13,822 nt of DNA from JAQUKH01 sp043809805 (GTDB taxonomy: Bacteria; JACRDZ01; JAQUKH01), in the NCBI GenBank assembly GCA_043809805.1, contig JBDROR010000148.1, positions 1 to 13,822 on the forward strand. The letters are read 5' to 3'. The notes under the pieces are model-generated. The model was not told where the DNA came from. It worked only from the letters and a program-made list of their open reading frames with translations, and did not search any database. Of this stretch, positions 5,817 through 11,055 are shown one piece after another. Each line of letters begins with the position of its first letter. The first letter of the stretch is position 1. Both the position numbers and the translations under genes were made by a program.

Positions 5817-8375
5817 CTAATTTTTCTTCCCAAAATTCCCCGCCAATATCACTAAATCATTTCCATCAACAATGCTATTCCCATCTAAATCCGCGAATAT
5901 ATTCCAATTGGAATCCCCGGGCAGTAATCCAAATGCCTTACTGAAAACATATAAATCATAGCCGTCAACACGATTCGCTGAACCGGGTGAACTTATATCG
6001 AGATTCCCCAATGGCAAATTGTCTTGAGGCCGCGTAACTGTTATATTAACAGATTTTTCAGCAGTCGCGCCATCATTATCTGTTACTCTTACTTTCGCGT
6101 TATAACCGCCGGTTAAAATGTAATTACAACTCACAGTGTTAGCAGTCGTTGCCGTATCATAACTCCCGTTTCCATCAAAATCCCATTCATAACCTACTAT
6201 AGAACCATCCGTGTCGGACGCGCCGGCAGTAAAATTAACCGTCAAAGGTACTTGCCCTGAAGACGGTATAGCCGTTAAATTCACTTGAGGCGGATTATTT
6301 AATCCATAACCGATTAATGACACGGTTATAGTAGAATTATACGGATCATTGGAAGGAATCGACAAATCAGCTGTTTTCGAGCCTTTCGATTTCGGCTCGA
6401 AAATTACATCAATCGCGCGGTTTTCCAAAGTCGTCATTGTCCGGCCGGAACAGTCGTCATTTTGGATACTGAATTCATCGTCATTCACGCCGGTTATACT
6501 AATCGTATTTATAACAAGATCGGATTGGCCGATATTTTTAACCGTAACTGTTTTATCAGATGATAAATTATCCACATTGACGCTGTCAAAATTAAGGGCA
6601 GTTGGTACAATCAACATATCAGGAGATGTAGTTGAATCGGATTGAAGAATTGTTCCGGCAAATCCCACCGTCATAAAGGCGTTATTGCCATATGTTACCC
6701 CATAAAGCGCGTCAGCAACCCCGGATGTTCTGCTTGTCCAGGAAATTCCATCAGATGAGGTCAAAATTGTTCCAGCCTCTCCCACCGCCGCAAAAACATT
6801 ATTGCTATATGTCACTCCACAAAGCATATTAGTAATCCCGGAGGTTCCGACTGCCCAGGAGATTCCATCTATTGAAGTTAAAATTGTTCCGTTATCTCCC
6901 ACCGCCACAAATGTGTTATTGCCATATGTTACCCCATAAAGCGCGTCAACAGCCCCAGAGGTTCTGCTCGCCCAGGAAATTCCATCAGATGAGGTCAAAA
7001 TTGTTCCATCCTCTCCAACCGCCGCAAAAACGTTATTGCTATATATCACTCCACAAAGCGTATTAGTAATCCCGGAGGTTCTGGCTGTCCAGGAGATTCC
7101 ATCTATTGAAGTTAAAATTGTCCCGTTATCTCCCACTGCCATAAATGTGTTATTGCCATATGTTACTCCAAAAAGCGCGCCGGCAGTCCCGGAGGTTCTG
7201 CTCGCCCAGGAGATTCCATCTGTTGAAGTTAAAATTGTCCCGTTATCTCCCACCGCCACAAATGTGTTATTACCATATGCTACTCCAAAAAACATATCAG
7301 TAGTCCCTGAGACCCTGCTTATCCATGAGATTTCATTTGCTGACGTTAAAATTGTCCCGCTTGTCCCATTGTTCCCTATTGTCACAAAGATGTTATTGCC
7401 ATATGTTACTCCAGAAAGCGCGTCAGTAGTCGCAGAGATTCCACTTATCCATGTGGTTCCACCATTAGATGAGGTCAAAATCGTTCCAGCCTCTCCAACC
7501 GCCACGAAGATGTTATTCCCATGGATTACCTCAAAAAGCCAACTGGTAACCCCGGAGATTTTGCCGATCCAGAAGATTCCATCTGTTGAAGTTAAAATTG
7601 TCCCACTATCTCCCACCGCCACAAAGGTGTCGTTGGCGTATGTTACTCCGGAAATAGCATCAGTAATCCCAGAAGTTCTGCTTGCCCAGGAAATTCCATC
7701 AAATGAGGTTAAAATTGTTCCATCCCCTCCCACCGCCACAAACGTACTATTGCCATATGTTACCCCATAAAGCGCGCCGGCAACCCCGGATGTTCCGCTT
7801 ACCCAGGAAATTCCATCTGTTGAAGTTAAAATTGTCCCGTTATCTCCCACCGCCACAAATGTGTTATTGCCATATGTTACCCCATAAAGCGCGTCAGCAG
7901 CCCCTTGGGTTCTGTTTACCCAAGAAATTCCATCAGATGAGGTCAAAATTGTTCCAGCCTCTCCCACCGCCACAAAGATAGCATTGTCGTATATTACTCT
8001 TAAAAGCAATCCGGTAACCCCAGAGGTTCCGCTTATCCAAGAAATTCCATCGGACGAGGTCAAAATTGTTCCAGCCCCTCCCACCGCCGCAAACATACTA
8101 TTGCCATATGTTACTCCAAAAAGCGGGCTGGTAATCCCGGATGTCCTGCTTACCCAGGAAACTCCATCAGACGAGGTCAAAATTGTTCCATTCTCTCCAA
8201 CCGCCGCAAACGTGTTATTACCATAAGCTACTCCTTGAATAGCATTGCTCTGCGGCAAAAGATTTCTCCAATACCAGTTATCTAACGGATCAGCGAAAAT
8301 ATTTGAAGAAAAAACTGTCAAAAACAAAATTAACAACACTAAAAATTTATAATTTTGAATTTTAAACTTTTGCAT
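5817..8375 (-). CDS. Secreted multidomain protein: propeller-type repeats, ASH-like, PKD, dockerin
   Basis: An 852-residue exported protein. Residues 1-28 form a signal peptide (long hydrophobic core, then SSNIFA). From about 44 to 580 there are 14 repeats of about 39 residues with consensus GVTYGNNTFVAVGDNGTI then LTSSDGISW, most like BNR/Ycf48-type beta-propeller blades; 14 fits two seven-bladed propellers. An ASH/choice-of-anchor-like domain follows (about 583-694, VKNIGQSDLVI), then a PKD domain (about 695-785, VGYEWDFDGNG and AKVRVTDNDGATA), then a dockerin-like pair of calcium loops at 797-852. The second loop is well formed (D-L-D-G-N-S-I-V-D-G-N-D-L); the first lacks most acidic ligands. 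The ligand is unknown, and an extracellular or surface role is inferred. It sits within the ilv cluster without evident metabolic connection. The ATG at 8375 follows GGGGT. Confidence 0.9.
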   Translation of the reverse strand: MQKFKIQNYKFLVLLILFLTVFSSNIFADPLDNWYWRNLLPQSNAIQGVAYGNNTFAAVGENGTILTSSDGVSWVSRTSGITSPLFGVTYGNSMFAAVGGAGTILTSSDGISWISGTSGVTGLLLRVIYDNAIFVAVGEAGTILTSSDGISWVNRTQGAADALYGVTYGNNTFVAVGDNGTILTSTDGISWVSGTSGVAGALYGVTYGNSTFVAVGGDGTILTSFDGISWASRTSGITDAISGVTYANDTFVAVGDSGTILTSTDGIFWIGKISGVTSWLFEVIHGNNIFVAVGEAGTILTSSNGGTTWISGISATTDALSGVTYGNNIFVTIGNNGTSGTILTSANEISWISRVSGTTDMFFGVAYGNNTFVAVGDNGTILTSTDGISWASRTSGTAGALFGVTYGNNTFMAVGDNGTILTSIDGISWTARTSGITNTLCGVIYSNNVFAAVGEDGTILTSSDGISWASRTSGAVDALYGVTYGNNTFVAVGDNGTILTSIDGISWAVGTSGITNMLCGVTYSNNVFAAVGEAGTILTSSDGISWTSRTSGVADALYGVTYGNNAFMTVGFAGTILQSDSTTSPDMLIVPTALNFDSVNVDNLSSDKTVTVKNIGQSDLVINTISITGVNDDEFSIQNDDCSGRTMTTLENRAIDVIFEPKSKGSKTADLSIPSNDPYNSTITVSLIGYGLNNPPQVNLTAIPSSGQVPLTVNFTAGASDTDGSIVGYEWDFDGNGSYDTATTANTVSCNYILTGGYNAKVRVTDNDGATAEKSVNITVTRPQDNLPLGNLDISSPGSANRVDGYDLYVFSKAFGLLPGDSNWNIFADLDGNSIVDGNDLVILAGNFGKKN
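6638..8246 (-). repeat. 14 in-frame tandem coding repeats of about 117 bp
   Basis: Each unit encodes about 39 residues ending in a TSSDGISW-like turn. The arrangement is higher-order in part: units 10-11 and 12-13 match as pairs (CGV-YSNNVFAAVGE in 11 and 13, TSIDGISW in 10 and 12), shifted by 234 bp in the DNA. Unit 7 has one extra residue (an added Gly-Thr pattern) and unit 8 a short insertion (NNGTSGTILTS). This is protein-coding tandem expansion and not a CRISPR. Confidence 0.9.
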
Positions 8376-8389
8376 TTTTACCCCAATAT

Positions 8390-8425
8390 AAAATTCCCCG
8401 CCAATATCACTAAATCATTTCCATC
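8390..8425 (-). pseudogene. Dockerin-tail remnant F (broken next to element R2)
   Basis: These 36 bases are identical to the matching part of the secreted-protein gene and encode GNDLVILAGNF. The terminal GKKN is missing: the sequence departs into TATATTGGGG and the start of the 8375 gene. On the other side the similarity stops 7 bases before element R2. It lies between ilvD and the secreted-protein gene. Confidence 0.75.
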
Positions 8426-8432
8426 CAAACAT

Positions 8433-8555
8433 TGTCATTTCGACCGAAGGGAGAAATCTTTCCTCGTAGGGGCGAGGCGGTGCCTCGCCCTCCCATTTCG
8501 GGCGACCCACCGGGTCGCCCCTACAACAGATTCCTCGCTCCCGCTCGGAATGACA
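8433..8555. repeat. Palindromic element R2 with nested hairpins
   Basis: This has the same plan as R1: about 28-base inverted half-units at the ends, then GTAGGGGCG / CGCCCCTAC, then two inner palindromes with arms GGGCGAGGC/GCCTCGCCC and GGGCGACCC/GGGTCGCCC. The inner arms differ from those of R1, so the cores are variable while the ends are kept. An extra truncated end (GCTCGGAATGACA) follows at 8563-8575. The element lies between ilvD and the secreted-protein gene and disrupts remnant F. Confidence 0.85.
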
Positions 8556-8616
8556 ACAAAGACGCTCGGAATGACAATAAACCTAACTGGCTAACCGGCA
8601 ACCGGCTAACATCTCC

Positions 8617-10275
8617 TTATTTAAGAACCGCTCCATTGCTTCCCGAAGTAACCATTTTTTTATACCGGTTTAAATAGCTGTTTGTTGAGACAGATTTTTT
8701 AGGGCTCCAGTTTTTAAACCGATTTTTTATTTCTTCATTCGTCAACCGGACATTCAATTTCCGGTTGGGAATGTCAATTTCAATTATGTCTCCTTCCTTA
8801 ACAATAGCCAAAGGCCCGCCTGCCGCAGACTCCGGTGAAATATGACCGATACACGCGCCTCTTGTCCCTCCGGAAAAACGGCCGTCGGTTAAAAGCGCAA
8901 CACTTTCGCCCAGCCCCATACCCATTACAGCGGAGGTTGGTGTAAGCATTTCGCGCATTCCCGGCCCGCCTTTAGGGCCTTCATTGCGAATAATAATACA
9001 GTCGCCACGCTTTATTTTCTTTCCAAAAATCGCCTTAACGGCAAACTCTTCCGATTCAAAAATCCGTGCGCGGCCTGTGAATTTTAACATCTCTTTTGAT
9101 ACAGCCGCCTCTTTCACTACAGATCCATCAGGCGCAATATTTCCAAAAAGTACCGCCAGCCCGCCTGTCTTATGATACGGGTTATTTAACGGCCTTATTA
9201 CATCACAATCTATAATCTCCGCGTCTTTTATATTTTCTTTTACTTTAATACCGTTCACTGTAATTTCCTCAAGGTTAAGTAATTTTTTACGGGCCAACTC
9301 TTTCATCAAAGCCGGAATACCGCCAGCTCTGTCTAAATCCTCAAGATGATACTTCCCTCCCGGCGACATACTGCAAAGGTGCGGTGTCTTCCGGCTGATT
9401 TTGTTAAACTCATTTAATAACAAATCAATGCCAACCTCTTTGGCGATCGCCGGCAGGTGCAATGTCGTATTACTCGAACCGCCAAACGCCATATCAACAA
9501 CCATCGCGTTTTCAAACGCCTTTGGCGTCATTATTTTTTCAGGAGTAATATTTTTCTTTATCAATTCCAATATTTTTCGGCCTGCCTGTTTCGCTAATCT
9601 GATACGCCGGCTGTCAACCGCGGGAATCGTTCCATTCCCCGGCAGCGCCATTCCCAAAGCCTCGCTTAAGCAGTTCATTGAATTAGCCGTAAAAAGTCCC
9701 GCGCATGAACCCGGACCCGGGCACGCGGCATCCTCCCATGCCAATAATTCTTTTTTAGCCATTTGATTTAATCTAACCTTGCCGACAGCTTCAAACGTGC
9801 TTATTAAATCAAGACATTTCCCTTTATAATTTCCCGCCAGCATCGGCCCGCCGCTTATATAAATCGCCGGGATATTCAACCTCCCGGCAGCCATAAGCAT
9901 TCCGGGAATAATTTTGTCGCAATTACCAACTAAAACCAGACCGTCAAAAGGATGCGCCGAACACATAATCTCAATCGAATCAGCGATAATCTCGCGGCTT
10001 GGCAAAGAATATTTCATCCCGTCATGATTCATCGCTATTCCATCACACACACCAATCACCCCAAATTCAACCGGTGTCCCGCCGGCCATTCTAATACCCG
10101 CTTTAACCGCGTCCGCAATCTGGCGAAGATGAATATGCCCCGGTATAATTTCATTAGCCGAATTCGCGACAGCAATCAAAGGCCCCTGGATTTCGGAATC
10201 CGAATATCCCATCGCTTTAAAAAGCGAACGATGAGGCAGCCTGTCTATACCTTTTTTCATTATGTCACTTCGCAT
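8617..10275 (-). CDS. ilvD: Dihydroxyacid dehydratase
   Basis: A 552-residue iron-sulfur dehydratase converting 2,3-dihydroxy-3-methylbutanoate and its pentanoate homologue to the 2-oxoacids, the third step of valine and isoleucine synthesis. Hallmarks are GVCDGIAMNHDGMKYSLPSR (C77), GNCDKIIPGML (C119), PGPGSCAG (C191) and, near the end, GRFSGGTRGACIGHISPE. The usual PCN cysteine of [2Fe-2S] enzymes is replaced by Gly46 in NEIIPGHIHL, as in a large IlvD subgroup that includes E. coli; C77, C119 and C191 are the remaining candidate ligands. The frame extends to 10359, but those extra codons translate a repeat (CHSERERGI), so ATG 10275 with AAAGG 8 bases upstream is chosen. A related EDD sugar-acid dehydratase is less likely given the ilvN/ilvB neighbours. 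Stop TAA at 8617. Confidence 0.95.
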   Translation of the reverse strand: MRSDIMKKGIDRLPHRSLFKAMGYSDSEIQGPLIAVANSANEIIPGHIHLRQIADAVKAGIRMAGGTPVEFGVIGVCDGIAMNHDGMKYSLPSREIIADSIEIMCSAHPFDGLVLVGNCDKIIPGMLMAAGRLNIPAIYISGGPMLAGNYKGKCLDLISTFEAVGKVRLNQMAKKELLAWEDAACPGPGSCAGLFTANSMNCLSEALGMALPGNGTIPAVDSRRIRLAKQAGRKILELIKKNITPEKIMTPKAFENAMVVDMAFGGSSNTTLHLPAIAKEVGIDLLLNEFNKISRKTPHLCSMSPGGKYHLEDLDRAGGIPALMKELARKKLLNLEEITVNGIKVKENIKDAEIIDCDVIRPLNNPYHKTGGLAVLFGNIAPDGSVVKEAAVSKEMLKFTGRARIFESEEFAVKAIFGKKIKRGDCIIIRNEGPKGGPGMREMLTPTSAVMGMGLGESVALLTDGRFSGGTRGACIGHISPESAAGGPLAIVKEGDIIEIDIPNRKLNVRLTNEEIKNRFKNWSPKKSVSTNSYLNRYKKMVTSGSNGAVLK

Positions 10276-10292
10276 AAACCCGCCTTTCTTAT

Positions 10293-10402
10293 AGATTCCT
10301 CGCTCCCGCTCGGAATGACAACAATTCGTCGTCCGTATTTCCTGCCTGCCGGCAGGCATGGCGTCGTTCGTATTTTGTCATTTCGAGCAAAGCGAGAAAT
10401 CT
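10293..10402. repeat. Element R3, half-units in inverted order, in the ilvD leader
   Basis: The two half-units are present, but the AATCT ends face outward and the TGACA ends inward, opposite to R1, R2 and R4. The centre holds TGCCTGCCGGCAGGCA, a perfect palindrome, flanked by diverged TTCGTCGTTCGTA-like stretches. Transcribed from the ilvD promoter it would form a stem of about 27 pairs about 18 bases before the ilvD start codon. It may affect mRNA stability or translation of ilvD. Confidence 0.8.
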
Positions 10403-10439
10403 TACATTTGAATTTTTTCCATACTAAAACTAAGCGTTA

Positions 10440-10468
10440 ATTATAAGCCTTTTCCATTTTTCTGTCAA
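10440..10468 (-). promoter_or_regulatory. Consensus sigma-70 promoter for ilvD
   Basis: Minus strand TTGACA (10468-10463), a 17-base spacer and TATAAT (10445-10440) match the consensus exactly. Transcription would begin near 10433, giving a leader of about 158 bases that contains R3. A short leader frame (MEKIQM) ends before R3 and has no run of branched-chain codons. It probably drives ilvD, and possibly the downstream ilvN and ilvB. Confidence 0.8.
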
Positions 10469-10480
10469 ATAAATAAAGCT

Positions 10481-10587
10481 CCAAAAAACTCAAAACGCAA
10501 AAATTAAAAGTGATGTATCACTTCATAATATTTTAAATATTGTCCAAAGGACACAACATTTTTGATTTTTGCAATTTTGAGTTTTGG
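10481..10587. repeat. AT-rich inverted repeat between divergent promoters
   Basis: Arms of about 29 bases (10481-10509 and 10559-10587) are inverted copies with small indels, both containing CTCAAAA and GCAAAAAT. Between them lie three palindromes in a row: AAGTGATGTATCACTT (10508-10523), AATATTTTAAATATT (10527-10541) and TGTCCAAAGGACA (10541-10553). The block sits about 12 bases from the -35 box of ilvD and about 10 from that of the HU gene. It could be a small inserted element or an operator region for both. No gene is seen in 10403-10658. Confidence 0.65.
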
Positions 10588-10597
10588 TTTTTTTCTC

Positions 10598-10625
10598 TTG
10601 ACACTTCCAAATAATATGTTAGAAT
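10598..10625 (+). promoter_or_regulatory. Promoter for the HU-type gene
   Basis: TTGACA (10598-10603), a 16-base spacer and TAGAAT (10620-10625) form a good sigma-70-type promoter. The leader would be about 27 bases, long enough for the AGGGGGTGA ribosome binding site at 10642-10650. Confidence 0.7.
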
Positions 10626-10658
10626 TTTTTTAGATTTTGAAAGGGGGTGAGAAAATTT

Positions 10659-10931
10659 ATGACAAAGGCTGACATCATTAATAAGGTTTCTGACAGTGTG
10701 GGGCTTAGCAAAAAAGACGCTATTTCGGCAGTTGACACGGTAATTGAAACTATTACAAAGGCGTTATCCAAAAGCGAGAGTGTGCAATTAGTGGGGTTTG
10801 GTTCTTTTAACGTTCGCAAAAGAGCGGCAAGAACAGGCCGCAATCCGCAAACCGGAGCAAGTATAAAAATAGCGGCACGAAAAGTTCCTTCTTTCAAAGC
10901 AGGAAAGGCATTAAAAGAGGCAGTAAACTAG
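10659..10931 (+). CDS. HU/IHF-family DNA-binding protein
   Basis: A 90-residue nucleoid protein of the bacterial DNA-binding (HU/IHF) family, acting as a dimer that bends and compacts DNA. Starting MTKADIINKVSDSVGLSK, it has the two N-terminal helices, then VQLVGFGSFNVRKRAAR, the DNA-binding arm with RNPQTG carrying the intercalating Pro, and the terminal helix VPSFKAGKALKEAV. Length and motifs are textbook HU. A GTG at 10647 would add MRKF, but AGGGGGTGA is correctly spaced (about 8-10 bases) for the ATG at 10659, so that start is used. It is the only plus-strand gene here, single, with its own promoter and a terminator just downstream. HU versus IHF subunit cannot be settled; HU is favoured by the general sequence. 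Confidence 0.95.
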   Translation: MTKADIINKVSDSVGLSKKDAISAVDTVIETITKALSKSESVQLVGFGSFNVRKRAARTGRNPQTGASIKIAARKVPSFKAGKALKEAVN

Positions 10932-10954
10932 TTATTCTGTTTTCTTTTTCATCT

Positions 10955-11005
10955 AAAAATCCCCCTTTAATCCCCCTTTTAAAAGGGGGAAAGAGGGGGA
11001 TTTTT
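10955..11005. terminator. Bidirectional C-rich hairpin terminator 1
   Basis: AAAAATCCCCC at one end and GGGGGATTTTT at the other pair around an inner CCCCCTTTT / AAAAGGGGG stem. Both strands give a GC stem followed by a T-run (the plus strand has GGGGGATTTTTATTT). It lies 23 bases after the HU stop and is also positioned to stop transcription arriving from the protease gene. Confidence 0.7.
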
Positions 11006-11020
11006 ATTTCTCCGTTTAAT

Positions 11021-11055
11021 CCCCCTTTTATAAAGGGGGAAAAAGGGGGATTTTT
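11021..11055. terminator. C-rich hairpin 2, related tandem copy
   Basis: CCCCCTTTT (11021-11029) pairs with AAAGGGGG (11032-11039), followed by a second GGGGG block and TTTTT. It is a near copy of hairpin 1 and begins directly at the stop of the protease gene. A further relative is embedded in R4 (13737-13782), so this is also a dispersed repeat. Confidence 0.6.

Noticed and set aside
6638..8246. CRISPR array or non-coding satellite
   Set aside because: The period of about 117 bp lies wholly within one open frame, with protein-like conservation and no spacer/repeat contrast. The plus-strand frames here are shadows of the repeats.
8585..8613. Terminator after ilvD from the CTAACCGG/CAACCGG repeats
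   Set aside because: The motif is a short direct repeat, gives only a weak hairpin and has no T-run on the minus strand, so a terminator is not supported.
8355..8677. Two plus-strand frames of about 80 residues
   Set aside because: They read through element R2 (RPKGEI, GRPYNRF, ARNDN), typical spurious translations of palindromic repeats, and overlap ilvD and the secreted-protein start.
10276..10359. N-terminal extension of IlvD
   Set aside because: The added residues come from element R3. The ATG at 10275 has a properly spaced AAAGG and begins the normal family N-terminus.
10276..10433. T-box riboswitch or leucine/valine attenuator in the ilvD leader
   Set aside because: No T-box core sequence and no leader peptide rich in branched-chain codons. 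The structure is explained by element R3.
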